Assembly (NCBI GenBank): GCA_016865505.2
Contig: AP025252.1
Span: 310,001-374,000 of the forward strand
Reading direction: 5' to 3'
Length of the DNA: 64,000 bases
DNA from: Bryobacterales bacterium F-183
GTDB lineage: Bacteria > Acidobacteriota > Terriglobia > Bryobacterales > Bryobacteraceae
A model generated the notes under the pieces. That model had not been told where the DNA came from, searched no databases, and saw only the letters and a program-made list of their open reading frames with translations. A program made the position numbers and the translations under genes. Below, in pieces: positions 54,192-62,999 of the stretch; position 1 is the first letter of the stretch, and each line of letters begins with the position of its first letter.

Positions 54192-54916
54192 GAACTGTCC
54201 CGAAGCGACGGCAGCGCGGCCAGCAGGTCGGCGTAGCGCTGTCCGAAATGGGCGCAGGCCCGGCAGTGCGCCACATGACGTTCGACGCTCGAGCGGGCAT
54301 CCGGCGATAACGTCTGGTCCGCGTAATGCGGCAGGCATTGCAACACTTCGAGACAGGTCATCTCCATGGCTTCGTTCCTCGCTGGTATCAGGTGGTTGTG
54401 CCGGAGTTCGGCAAGCAAGCGAAGCCGGGCCCGGTGCAGTCGGCTCTTCATCGCGGCGATGCTGAGGCCAAGCAGACCGGACGCTTCGGGTCCACTGAGC
54501 TCTTCAATGTCCCGCAGCAGCAGGATCTCGCGATCCTCAGCGTCGAGCGCCAGAAAGGCCGCTTCCAGTTGCTGATGGCGTTCGGCGGTGGCGGCCTGCA
54601 AGAACGGGTCATTCCCCGCAGACGGCGCGGACCACCCGGCATTCACGGCCAGTTCCGTCCATGGATAGTCGTCCCCCACCGCGACCTCACGCTGACGGGC
54701 CGCGCGATGGAACCGGTTGCGAAGAATCGTGAACAGCCACGGCTTTGGATCGTCGCGATTCTGCAGTTGCTCGGCATTTTCCAGAGCCGCGAGCAGAGTG
54801 GACTGGGTGAGGTCCTCGGCATCGGCGACGGAAGAGGTGAGACACCGGGCGTACGCCAGCAGCGCCGGCCGGTAGGCCGAAAAGTCTACGATCTCTTCAG
54901 CGGGCAAGTATTCCAT
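54188..54916 (-). CDS. ECF sigma factor with fused C-terminal zinc-finger anti-sigma domain
   Basis: 242 residues from ATG at 54916. Region 2: FSAYRPALLAYARCLTSSVADAEDLTQSTLLAALENAEQL. Region 4: FLALDAEDREILLLRDIEELSGPEASGLLGLSIAAMKSRLHRARLRLL. After ~residue 190 a ~45-residue tail begins (EMTCLEVLQCLPHYADQTLS) ending HVAHCRACAHFGQ, a Hx3CxxC zinc finger as in HC2 anti-sigma domains. The two parts are one reading frame, so the anti-sigma module is cis-acting. It overlaps the DUF2892 gene by 31 bp. Confidence 0.88.
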   Translation of the reverse strand: MEYLPAEEIVDFSAYRPALLAYARCLTSSVADAEDLTQSTLLAALENAEQLQNRDDPKPWLFTILRNRFHRAARQREVAVGDDYPWTELAVNAGWSAPSAGNDPFLQAATAERHQQLEAAFLALDAEDREILLLRDIEELSGPEASGLLGLSIAAMKSRLHRARLRLLAELRHNHLIPARNEAMEMTCLEVLQCLPHYADQTLSPDARSSVERHVAHCRACAHFGQRYADLLAALPSLRDSS

Positions 54917-55083
54917 CCGAACACAGAATACAGCGGGCAGTTGCCGGCAAGTCCGGTGAGCAGCGGTACGATGCCGAGGTAACCCCACGGGGTCTGCGGA
55001 CCCACCTGCGTCATGGCCAGCGCTGCAATCCCCAGCAGCACCCGCGCCGCGCGATCGACACCGCCCTCATTTTTGTGGAACAT
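54886..55083 (-). CDS. DUF2892 (YgaP-like transmembrane) small protein
   Basis: 65 residues from ATG at 55083, with AAGGAG 6 bp upstream; an ATG at 55089 would sit on the ribosome site. Two membrane helices (RAARVLLGIAALAM, YLGIVPLLTGLAGNCPLYSVFGW) with GNCPLY is the DUF2892 signature. Such proteins occur alone or fused to rhodanese domains in sulfide metabolism. Its 3' end runs into the sigma gene, so the two are co-transcribed. Confidence 0.88.
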   Translation of the reverse strand: MFHKNEGGVDRAARVLLGIAALAMTQVGPQTPWGYLGIVPLLTGLAGNCPLYSVFGWNTCPLKRS

Positions 55084-55150
55084 GAACATCTCCTTCTGGC
55101 TAGCAAGAGCCAGCAGGAACCCAAAGGATTCTGGTGCCGTGCAAAAAATT

Positions 55151-55687
55151 TCAAACCCGCACAAGGGCACGAAAGCCGCGCACCGCATAGTACGATTCCG
55201 CGCCATTGTGATAGACGAACACGGTGTCGTACCGCCGGTCGCAGAAGAGCGCCCCGCCTAGTGAGCGGATCTTGGCCGGCGTGGCGATCCAACTGGATGT
55301 CTTCAAGTCAAACTCGCCGAGCTTTTGGAGGCTGCGGTACTGCTCTTCGTTCAAGATCTCAACGCCCATCGCTTCTGCCATGCCGTAGGCGCTGGCAGCC
55401 GGCTTATTCTCCTTGCGCGATTGGAGGGCTGCTTCGTCGTAGCAGATGCTGCGGCGGCCCTTGGGAGTTTCCGGCGAACAATCACAGTACAGGTACGCGC
55501 CGGTGGCTTTGTCGTACCCGATGACGTCGGGTTCGCCGCCGGTACGCTCCATCTCCGATAGCGCGTGCAGGATCTTGGAGTCAGCCGCATCGAGCCGGGC
55601 TTTGACGTCTTCCCAACGGACGCCTTTGTGACGCTTGGGGTTCTTGTGGAAACGCTGCTCGAGCGTGGTGTAGAGGTCGCCGGTCAT
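55151..55687 (-). CDS. DUF4256 family protein
   Basis: 178 residues. GDLYTTLEQRFHKNPKRHKGVRWEDVKARL, GGEPDVIGYDKATGAYLYCDCSPETPKGRRSICYDE, and SLGGALFCDRRYDTVFVYHNGAESYY are typical of DUF4256. Function unknown. No signal or membrane segment. It overlaps a methyltransferase gene as ATGA, which may point to a joint process. Confidence 0.9.
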   Translation of the reverse strand: MTGDLYTTLEQRFHKNPKRHKGVRWEDVKARLDAADSKILHALSEMERTGGEPDVIGYDKATGAYLYCDCSPETPKGRRSICYDEAALQSRKENKPAASAYGMAEAMGVEILNEEQYRSLQKLGEFDLKTSSWIATPAKIRSLGGALFCDRRYDTVFVYHNGAESYYAVRGFRALVRV

Positions 55688-56310
55688 TGGAGGAACAATC
55701 CCATCCAGAAGGCTTTGCCCGCTGGTAGCGAGCGCTGTTGTTCGCTGATGAGGTGGAAGCCGCGGTTGGAGAGCTGCTGCTTGAGCTGATCCGGCGCGAT
55801 CAGCGCAAAGCGGTCCTTCAAGCTTTGGAGCGATGTGTAGCGGGTAGCCGACACGCCGGCTTCCGACGTACTGGGTAGTTGCAGGACCACCGAGATCGCG
55901 CCACCGGGTTCGACGAGCGACAGTGCATGCTCGAGCGGTTGGGCAAGGCCGGCGTGTTCAAAAATCAACGCCGCGTGTACAAGTTGCACCGGAGCGATCG
56001 GCAGAGGGTCTGGCTGCGAGAGGTCGGCGAGGTGCAGTTCGAGGCCCGGCAAATCGCCAGGGTAGCGCTGCTGGACCGCCGCGAGGTAATCGGCATGGAT
56101 GTCCACACCGACGATGCGGCGGGTGACGTACCGGTCAATCTGGTTGAGACCGTTGCCACCCGCGATGCCGAGTATGGCCACACTTTCCGGCTGCCGGGCA
56201 CGCACTGCATCGCCAAAGAGGTCGGCGAGGACGGACAGTTGCCCGACCTCGGCCGCGCTCATGTGGCCTTCATAATCTTCGAGCGGAACACCAAGCCATG
56301 GGCTAGGCAT
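55684..56310 (-). CDS. SAM-dependent methyltransferase
   Basis: 208 residues. SAM motif I is VAILGIAGGNGLNQID with a degenerate start, acidic VGVDIHADYL, and LHLADLSQPDP (motif II/III region). Class I fold; substrate unknown. The start overlaps the DUF4256 gene and the sugar-isomerase gene lies 12 bp upstream, so these are one minus-strand cluster. Confidence 0.85.
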   Translation of the reverse strand: MPSPWLGVPLEDYEGHMSAAEVGQLSVLADLFGDAVRARQPESVAILGIAGGNGLNQIDRYVTRRIVGVDIHADYLAAVQQRYPGDLPGLELHLADLSQPDPLPIAPVQLVHAALIFEHAGLAQPLEHALSLVEPGGAISVVLQLPSTSEAGVSATRYTSLQSLKDRFALIAPDQLKQQLSNRGFHLISEQQRSLPAGKAFWMGLFLQ

Positions 56311-56322
56311 GGGGTCGATCCT

Positions 56323-57231
56323 CTAGCTGGGGATGTACTGGCGCAGGTACGTGCCGCTTTGCACCAGCGAGGCCTTGCGGTTTTCGAGCGAGCCTTCATA
56401 CGCGCGGTCTTCCACTTCAATACACACCGGACCGTCGTAGACTTCGGTCAAAACCGAGAAAAACTGTCCCCAGTTGACGTCGCCGAGGCCGGGGAGCTTG
56501 GGCGTGTGGTACTCGTTCGGGTGCGCCAGCAGACCCACCTGATTCAACCGGTCACGATCCAGGCGGGCGTCCTTGGCGTGCATGTGGAAGAGCTTCGACT
56601 TAAACTCGCGCATCGGCTGCAGATAATCCATACACTGCCAGACAAAGTGCGACGGATCGAAGTTGAGGCCGAAGTTGTCGCTCGGGATGTCGTTGAACAT
56701 ACGGCGCCAGATGACGGGCGAGGTCGCCAGGTTCTTGCCGCCGGGCCATTCGTCCTTGGTGAAGGACATGGGGCAGTTCTCGATGCCGATCTTGACACCG
56801 TGGTCCTCGGCGAACTTGATAAGGGGCTTCCAGGTTTTGAGGAAGCGGGGCCAGTTGTCGTCGACGGACTTGGTCCAGTCGCGGCCGACAAAGGTATTGA
56901 CGACGCCGAGACCCAGCTTTTCCGCCGCGCGGATGACGAGCTTGATATGGTCGGTGTACGCCTTGGCCTCTTCGAGGTTCGGGGTGAGGGGGTTCGGATA
57001 GTAGCCCAGTCCGCTGATAGAGACGCCGTGCTTGGCCATGGTGTCGTGCACTTCGGCCTTGCTGAAGCTTGAGACGTCGATGTGCGTGATACCGGCATAG
57101 CGGCGTTCGGCCTTGCCCTTGGGCCAGCACATCACTTCCACGCATTGAAAGCGGGCAGAGGAGGCAAAGGCGGCAACTTCATCAAGGCTCAGTTCAGGAA
57201 GGATGGCGCTTACAAATCCGAGGGATTGCAT
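56323..57231 (-). CDS. Sugar phosphate isomerase/epimerase (xylose-isomerase-like TIM barrel)
   Basis: 302 residues from ATG at 57231, with GGTGAG 9 bp upstream; an ATG at 57240 sits on that site. AP endonuclease family 2 / IolE-like barrel: [56 protein letters not shown], and [21 protein letters not shown]. These are divalent-metal sugar isomerases. Without a pathway context the sugar is unknown. No signal peptide, so cytoplasmic. Confidence 0.88.
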   Translation of the reverse strand: MQSLGFVSAILPELSLDEVAAFASSARFQCVEVMCWPKGKAERRYAGITHIDVSSFSKAEVHDTMAKHGVSISGLGYYPNPLTPNLEEAKAYTDHIKLVIRAAEKLGLGVVNTFVGRDWTKSVDDNWPRFLKTWKPLIKFAEDHGVKIGIENCPMSFTKDEWPGGKNLATSPVIWRRMFNDIPSDNFGLNFDPSHFVWQCMDYLQPMREFKSKLFHMHAKDARLDRDRLNQVGLLAHPNEYHTPKLPGLGDVNWGQFFSVLTEVYDGPVCIEVEDRAYEGSLENRKASLVQSGTYLRQYIPS

Positions 57232-57294
57232 CTTTAACATCTCACCACAAGTTTGTGAGCCATTCGACCGGACGCTTCCGCAGTAGTTGAGCGT

Positions 57295-59064
57295 ATGAAA
57301 CGTGTTGCTCTTGTGCTGCTGTTGGCCGGGTCCGCCTTTGCGCAAAATCCGGCGAATGACCGGCGAGTTTTGTTTTCCACCTACCATGGCGGCGATCGCT
57401 TTGACGATGCCCGCGGCGTTGCCGTCGATGCCAATGGTTTTGTTTATGTCGTAGGACAAAGCGATTCTCGCGATCTTTCGGGCGACCCGGTGGGCGGCAA
57501 ACCGCTGACTTCCGCCGTCTTCCGCGGCTACTTGACCAAGTACGGTCCGGATGGTCGCGAGGTGGTCTGGCGCAAGTGGATTGGCGGGAGTTCGAATACG
57601 GTTGCCAATGCCGTGGCGGTAGACCACCTGGGCGACATCTTTGTCGCGGGTACCACCGGGGCGCGGGACCTTCCCTTGAAGAATCCCGTGCAAGACAAGC
57701 AGCCGGGCTTGAACATCGCGTTTCTGATGAAGTTCAACGCCGATGGAGAGCTGCTGTTTTCCACCTACTTCGGCGGAGAGCGCAATGAAGAGGGCAAGGC
57801 TTTGGCCGTGGATGCCCAGAACAACGTGTATCTGGCCGGCCGCGCGACATCCACCACCATGCCTACCGTGAACGCACTGCAGGCAAAGTTCGGCGGAAGC
57901 GAAGACGGGTTTGTCGCCAAGTACAGCGCGACGGACTTACGTTTGGCGTACGCAACCTATGTAGGTGGTGACGGGGCGGACCAGATCCACTCGATCGCCG
58001 TCGGCCCGGACGATTCGCTGTACGTGACCGGGGAGACGATGTCCGCCGGCATGGCCACCCCCAATGCGTACATCCGGCAGATGCCGAGTTGGTCCAGCTT
58101 TGTGGCGCGGATCAAGCCCGACGGCACGGGGCTCGAATACTTCACCTACATCGGCTGGCGCGGCGGGTACACGACGGCGCGGACCATTGCCGTGGACAAT
58201 CAGGGTCGCGCATGGGTAGGCGGGCATACGAGTGTGAAGGAGATGCCGACCACCGACGGCGCACTGCAACGCGGGTACGCGGGCGGCCTTCGCGACGGTT
58301 TCTTTTTGCGCTTGAGCGACGATGGCCAGCGGTCCGACTACACGAGCTATTTCGGCGGCGGCAATGCGTCGGGTCCTGGAGATCCGGACGAGTACATCTC
58401 CGCTCTCAAAATCGACGCCTATGGCCACCTCCACATCGCCGGCCAGACCAATTCGCCCAGCATCCCTTATCTGTTCCGCGAGGCCCAAAACTACTTCGCC
58501 GGAGCCTTCGATAACTTCCTCGCCCGCGTGGACATCGAGAACAACCAGGTGATTTACTCCACTTGGTGGGGCGGCGCCAAGCAGGACTCCCCCGCGTCCA
58601 TCGCCCTCGGGCCTGGTGAAGCGGTCACCGTCGTCGGCTCTACCGAGTCCACAGACACGCCGGTAACCGAAAGCGCCGTCCAAAAGCAGCTCGGCAGCGC
58701 GTCTGGCGACGGTTTCGCGATGCAGTTTTGCGATCCCTGGCCGTCGTATGTGTTCACCGGCGAATGGAATCACGAGTTCGAGTATGTGAAGGGCAGCGGC
58801 GTGATTCCTGAAGCGCGGGAGATCGAAGTGGTCACCGGATGCCGCCAGAAGTTCCCGATCGAAAATAATGCACCTGAGGTGGAAGGTGGCGGGGATTGGC
58901 TAAAGGTGACGGCGGACGGCGAAATGCTGCCGATGAAGCTGAAATTGGAGCTCTCGAACCTCGACAGTCTGGCGGCTGGGGAATATAAGGTGTTCATCCG
59001 AGTACGAGTGCCGGATGCTTACCATCCCCTACTGGAAATACCTGTTGTTCTACGTGTTTCGTAG
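57295..59064 (+). CDS. Secreted SBBP-repeat beta-propeller protein
   Basis: 589 residues. Signal peptide ~1-18. About seven SBBP blades of ~60 residues each: [90 protein letters not shown]. After the propeller a ~110-residue beta-rich C-terminal domain follows ([21 protein letters not shown]) ending IPVVLRVS. These are abundant exported acidobacterial proteins of unknown role. 63 bp separate it from the divergent isomerase gene. Confidence 0.93.
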   Translation: MKRVALVLLLAGSAFAQNPANDRRVLFSTYHGGDRFDDARGVAVDANGFVYVVGQSDSRDLSGDPVGGKPLTSAVFRGYLTKYGPDGREVVWRKWIGGSSNTVANAVAVDHLGDIFVAGTTGARDLPLKNPVQDKQPGLNIAFLMKFNADGELLFSTYFGGERNEEGKALAVDAQNNVYLAGRATSTTMPTVNALQAKFGGSEDGFVAKYSATDLRLAYATYVGGDGADQIHSIAVGPDDSLYVTGETMSAGMATPNAYIRQMPSWSSFVARIKPDGTGLEYFTYIGWRGGYTTARTIAVDNQGRAWVGGHTSVKEMPTTDGALQRGYAGGLRDGFFLRLSDDGQRSDYTSYFGGGNASGPGDPDEYISALKIDAYGHLHIAGQTNSPSIPYLFREAQNYFAGAFDNFLARVDIENNQVIYSTWWGGAKQDSPASIALGPGEAVTVVGSTESTDTPVTESAVQKQLGSASGDGFAMQFCDPWPSYVFTGEWNHEFEYVKGSGVIPEAREIEVVTGCRQKFPIENNAPEVEGGGDWLKVTADGEMLPMKLKLELSNLDSLAAGEYKVFIRVRVPDAYHPLLEIPVVLRVS

Positions 59065-59128
59065 GATTGTAGGCGCTGCGGGTACGGCGTAGAGTAGCTG
59101 TATTATCGCCAGCTCTACGCCCATCTCG

Positions 59129-60172
59129 TTGCCTGCCGGAAGGAACGGCCGTCCCGTTGCGCGCCATGTTACGGCGCTTGAACGGATCTCGGAACTGTTC
59201 CGCCCGGCGTATTGGGGCATCCTGCTGGTGTGCCTGTCGGTGGTGCTGTATCTGGCGGGCGTAGCGGCGAATGCGCTGCACTGGATCCTGCCGTTTTGGA
59301 ATGAACCTTTGAGCAAAGCCGGCGTCGCCCTGGTGTGGTACGCCGGCGTTCCGCTTTCCGTCGGTATCATCTTCGGCCTGCTGGACCTGTTCCTGTTTCT
59401 GCCTCTCCGCCGCAAGCAGAGTACGCGGCTAGAGACGGAGACCGACCTGACGTCGCAGGTAACGGTAGTGCTGACGGCGTACAACGACGAAGACAGCATT
59501 GCGCAGGCAGTCGCGGACTTCCGCAAGAACCCGCGGGTGAAGCGCGTGGTGGTGGTCGACAACAACAGCAAGGACGGTACGGCAGAAGCCGCCCGCGCGG
59601 CTGGAGCTGTGACGGTAATAGAGACCAAACCCGGCTACGGACGCTGCGTCTACCGGTGCCTCCGCGAGGGGCTGCGTTATGAAGACACGCCATACGTCCT
59701 TCTATGCGAAGGCGACCGTACCTTCCGCGCCGACGACGTCTACAAGTTCCTGGCCTACATTTCGCACGCCGACATCGTGAATGGCACCCGCATCGTGGAG
59801 CAGCTCCGCTGCCAGCAAACGCAGTTGACCACGTTCATGTACTACGGCAACTTCTTCGTCGGAAAGCTGCTCGAAGTGAAGCATCTGGGCCGGGGTACGT
59901 TCACCGATGTCGGCACGACGTACAAAATGATTCGCCGTGAGGTGCTGCCGCAACTGCTGGACCGTCTGGATCCGGCCGTGAACCTGGAGTTCAACGCGCA
60001 CTTCCTGGATCAGGCATTGCACCACGGGTATGCGCTGGTGGAGTGTCCGGTGACGTTTCATCCGCGGGTGGGCGAAAGCAAGGGCGGCAACGTGAATAAC
60101 AGCCGCGCGATCAAAGTGGGACTTCGCATGATGCTCGGCCTGACGTTTGGCTGGCGGTTCGGAAAAGGGTGA
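59129..60172 (+). CDS. Membrane GT2 glycosyltransferase
   Basis: 347 residues from TTG at 59129 (start uncertain). Two membrane helices precede the enzyme: PAYWGILLVCLSVVLYLAG and LVWYAGVPLSVGIIFGLLDLFLFL. The GT-A domain follows: VVLTAYNDEDSIAQAVADF, VVVVDNNSKDGTAEAARAAGA, LLCEGDRTFRADDVYKFL (DxD region) and FTDVGTTYKMIRREVLP. It most resembles polyprenyl-phosphate glycosyltransferases. The stop overlaps the methyltransferase start as GTGA. Confidence 0.85.
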   Translation: MPAGRNGRPVARHVTALERISELFRPAYWGILLVCLSVVLYLAGVAANALHWILPFWNEPLSKAGVALVWYAGVPLSVGIIFGLLDLFLFLPLRRKQSTRLETETDLTSQVTVVLTAYNDEDSIAQAVADFRKNPRVKRVVVVDNNSKDGTAEAARAAGAVTVIETKPGYGRCVYRCLREGLRYEDTPYVLLCEGDRTFRADDVYKFLAYISHADIVNGTRIVEQLRCQQTQLTTFMYYGNFFVGKLLEVKHLGRGTFTDVGTTYKMIRREVLPQLLDRLDPAVNLEFNAHFLDQALHHGYALVECPVTFHPRVGESKGGNVNNSRAIKVGLRMMLGLTFGWRFGKG

Positions 60173-60840
60173 AGATGATGATGCAGACAGCCATGACCCA
60201 AGAGAGCGCGTACCACGCGACACGCTTCCGGTTCGACCCTCGGCGCAAGATCGTATGGGAAGAGATCGTGCGGTACTTCCAGTCGATTACGCCGCTCGGA
60301 GACACGGTGCTCGATCTCGGCTGCGGGTACGGCGAGTTCATCAACTCGGTCCCGGCGTCGGCGCAGCGGTTCGCGCTCGACCTGGAGGCCGCGCAGCAGC
60401 AGTACCTCGACGCGGATGTGGAGTTCGCCGCGGAAAATGTACTGAAGGTGGACGAGCTCTACGATCCTGCGTCGTTCAGCTTTATCTTTTCGAGCAATCT
60501 GCTGGAGCATCTGGAACGCGCCGAGGTGGGAGAGCTACTGAAAAAGCTCCGGAACCTCCTGAAGCCGGGCGGGCATCTGGGCATCATGATGCCGAACTAC
60601 CGGTTGAAGCCGCATCTGTACTTTGACGATTACACGCACAAGACAGCGATCTCCGATGTCGCACTATGCGACTGGATGTCGAGCGTGGGGTTGGAAGTGG
60701 TACGGTCCGAGCCCGGCTTTCTGCCGTACTCGATGAAGCAGCGGTTGCCCGTGAACCGGTTCCTGGTACGGCTTTGGTTGGCCTCGCCGTTCCGTCCAAA
60801 CGCGGGTCAGATGCTGGTGATCGCGCGGCGTCCGGGCTAA
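60169..60840 (+). CDS. Class I SAM-dependent methyltransferase
   Basis: 223 residues from GTG overlapping the GT2 stop; ATG at 60175 or 60178, behind AAGGG, are possible starts. VLDLGCGYGEFINSV (motif I), FSFIFSSNLLEHLERAEVGELLKKLRNLLKPGGHLGIMMPNYRL are typical. Pairing with a membrane GT2 suggests that it modifies a glycan or lipid-linked sugar. Its 3' end overlaps the DUF1906 gene by 4 bp on the opposite strand. Confidence 0.92.
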   Translation: MKMMMQTAMTQESAYHATRFRFDPRRKIVWEEIVRYFQSITPLGDTVLDLGCGYGEFINSVPASAQRFALDLEAAQQQYLDADVEFAAENVLKVDELYDPASFSFIFSSNLLEHLERAEVGELLKKLRNLLKPGGHLGIMMPNYRLKPHLYFDDYTHKTAISDVALCDWMSSVGLEVVRSEPGFLPYSMKQRLPVNRFLVRLWLASPFRPNAGQMLVIARRPG

Positions 60841-61694
60841 ATCGAAAATCCCCCAAAATCAGCCGTGAACGCGATGTCGTCGTCGATTTCGAGCTTCGGC
60901 GACGAGCAGATGGACCGGCTGGGAAGTATCTGCAATAGATGCGCGCGTGGCCGGAAGGCCGACGTTTCCCGAAAGCCAGTCGCTCCCGCCAGCCAGGCAA
61001 AACTCGCCAGACTTGCATCGCGAATCACACGGCAAACCAACCCCGAGCCGTACACCCCTACTTTGTACGACACCGTCGCGGCGGCCAACTCCGCATTCAC
61101 CGCATGGAAGAACTCGGTGACCGGACCTCGAGTCTCATCCGCCGACGGATCGAAGTCACAGGCAAAGTAAATGGCCGATCCCGCCGGTTGACCGATGTCT
61201 GCAGCCTGCTCCAGCGCTTTCTTGGCACTGGCTTTGCCTTTGACACCGTTGAAGTGCTCGATGCCATCCTGCGCATCCTGATACACCACCGCGATCTTCA
61301 AACCGGCTTGGGAAAGCGCCTTGGCCTCATTCTTCGAAAGCCGCTTCTGGCTGGTGGACTTACAGTAGTACCGCGCGGCGAAGGCCATTCCTTCGGCGTT
61401 GAGACAGTTGAGAAAAGGCTGGCAATTCCGGTTGGTATCAAACCCGAGCGACACCGTACGCGTCGTCAGCGTAAGCCCGTCGCGCAGCGCTCGCAGCAGA
61501 GTTTGTGACCCGACCGCACCGTCGACAGAAAGGCCCGCGGCGGTTTGATACGCGCGAGTGGCCGCGGAGGTTTTGGGACCAAACGTACCGTCCGCGGTGG
61601 GCTCCAGCAGGTGCCCCTTGAGCATCAAAAACTGCTGCCAGTCCTGTACATCCGGACCCGACATGCGGGGCTGTTCCAGCTTGAGGATACGCAT
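60837..61694 (-). CDS. Peptidoglycan-binding plus DUF1906 glycoside-hydrolase-like protein
   Basis: 285 residues, no signal peptide. Residues ~10-70 are a PG_binding_1 domain (GPDVQDWQQFLMLKGH, TADGTFGPKTSAATRAYQTAAGL). Residues ~80-285 are DUF1906 (Rv2525c-like): SLGFDTNRNCQPFLNCL, GMAFAARYYCKS, IAVVYQDAQDGIEHF, SAIYFACDFDPSADE, and YKVGVYGSG. The domain resembles GH25-type TIM-barrel lytic enzymes. It could cut wall polymers, but export is not evident. Confidence 0.92.
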   Translation of the reverse strand: MRILKLEQPRMSGPDVQDWQQFLMLKGHLLEPTADGTFGPKTSAATRAYQTAAGLSVDGAVGSQTLLRALRDGLTLTTRTVSLGFDTNRNCQPFLNCLNAEGMAFAARYYCKSTSQKRLSKNEAKALSQAGLKIAVVYQDAQDGIEHFNGVKGKASAKKALEQAADIGQPAGSAIYFACDFDPSADETRGPVTEFFHAVNAELAAATVSYKVGVYGSGLVCRVIRDASLASFAWLAGATGFRETSAFRPRAHLLQILPSRSICSSPKLEIDDDIAFTADFGGFSI

Positions 61695-61715
61695 GCTGGA
61701 AAGCTTACTCCAAAT

Positions 61716-62867
61716 TTACAAGGCAGGTACGGCGGCTTCCGCTCCTTTATTATCGGCGGACACATACCCCGCATAAATCGCTAGAGTGATGTCGATCGCC
61801 AACTCTAAATCGCACTCGGGTTGGCGACCAGCGAGCATCGAGTTCACGAAGTCGTGCATCTCGTAGAACTGCCCGTTGCTCCAACCGAATTCGGGATACG
61901 CCTGGATCCAGCCTTCGTTCGAACTGATCTTCTCCATCAGGTCGATGCCCTCGAACTCCTTCTTGTTCGGGCTGTACAGGTCGACCACCTTCACCGGCTG
62001 GATGTGGCAACGCGTGCGATGGTTGTTGGCAAAAACCTCAATAAAGTCGTACACGCCGCCCAGGGTCAGCTCGCTGGTCATGATGTCGGCGACAGTGCCG
62101 TCGTCAAAGATCACGTGCAGCAACGCGTAATCTTCCGTGTCCTGATAGGTCGTCCGCAAATACCCGCGATCCTCAAAGTTCGGCAACTTCGTGATCGCAT
62201 GCGTACGGCAACTCACCGCCACCGGACGAATCGGCTTGCCATTGCGCGCGATGCCTTCTTTGCGCTTCAAATACAGGACGCCGCCCAGCGGATGGCACCC
62301 CTTGCCGATCAAGGACCCACCGCCCTGCTCCGCCCAAATTCCATAGACCGGCGAATGCGACCCGCTATGCGACTCTTCCGCCGTCATGCGCAAAATCTGC
62401 GCCTTGGTCGCCTCAATCAACTGCCGCTCGCGCTGCACAGCCGGCGCGTAGATGTAGTTTTCCGCATACCCCAGCAGGATGCCGCTCTCATCCACCACAC
62501 GGCGGATCTCGCGCAACTCATCCGTGATCGCGGACAGCATGTCCTGCTTGCTGTACTTCTCCGGCGACCCAAAAAATCCATGGAACGGCTTCTCGACAAT
62601 CACGTGCTTGCCCGCGTCAGCCGCCATGCGGATGTAGGCCGCATGCGACGACGGCGGGGTGCAGATGTCCAGCACGTCGATATGCGGGAGCATCGCTTCC
62701 ACCGAGTCATAAGCCGGAACGTCGAACTCCTTGGCGAAGGCCTCGCGCGAGGAGGCTCGGGCACTGGTGACGCCCGCGGTGTAGGCGGGAAGACCCCGCA
62801 GATTCTTGTGATGGAACTTGCCGGCGAACCCGCTGCCAGCGATGCCGATGCGCAATGTCTTGGACAA
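61716..62867 (-). CDS. Gfo/Idh/MocA-type oxidoreductase
   Basis: 383 residues, TTG start; no Shine-Dalgarno is seen. Rossmann motif IGIAGSGFAGKFHHKNL, the loop DICTPPSSHAAYIRMAADAGKHVIVEKPF with catalytic-type Lys, and GGGSLIGKGCHPLGGVLYL (His) in the C-terminal domain. These NAD(P)-dependent enzymes oxidise sugars or sugar derivatives. No other carbohydrate genes of a defined pathway are next to it. Divergent from the ADOP-type permease. Confidence 0.93.
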   Translation of the reverse strand: MSKTLRIGIAGSGFAGKFHHKNLRGLPAYTAGVTSARASSREAFAKEFDVPAYDSVEAMLPHIDVLDICTPPSSHAAYIRMAADAGKHVIVEKPFHGFFGSPEKYSKQDMLSAITDELREIRRVVDESGILLGYAENYIYAPAVQRERQLIEATKAQILRMTAEESHSGSHSPVYGIWAEQGGGSLIGKGCHPLGGVLYLKRKEGIARNGKPIRPVAVSCRTHAITKLPNFEDRGYLRTTYQDTEDYALLHVIFDDGTVADIMTSELTLGGVYDFIEVFANNHRTRCHIQPVKVVDLYSPNKKEFEGIDLMEKISSNEGWIQAYPEFGWSNGQFYEMHDFVNSMLAGRQPECDLELAIDITLAIYAGYVSADNKGAEAAVPAL

Positions 62868-62999
62868 GCGTTTATTTTATCGCTGCTGTTTTTGTCGCGG
62901 GCTCGGACGGAAGTGTCCCACGTCCGCACACCATCGCGACGCTAACCCACACATTTCGCGTCATCCCACCCCGGAACCCCAAATGCTAGCTCACCGTAC

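Noticed and set aside
60837-61694. DUF1906 protein as a phage endolysin
   Set aside because: No holin, spanin or other phage gene nearby; the gene stands between a methyltransferase and an oxidoreductase.
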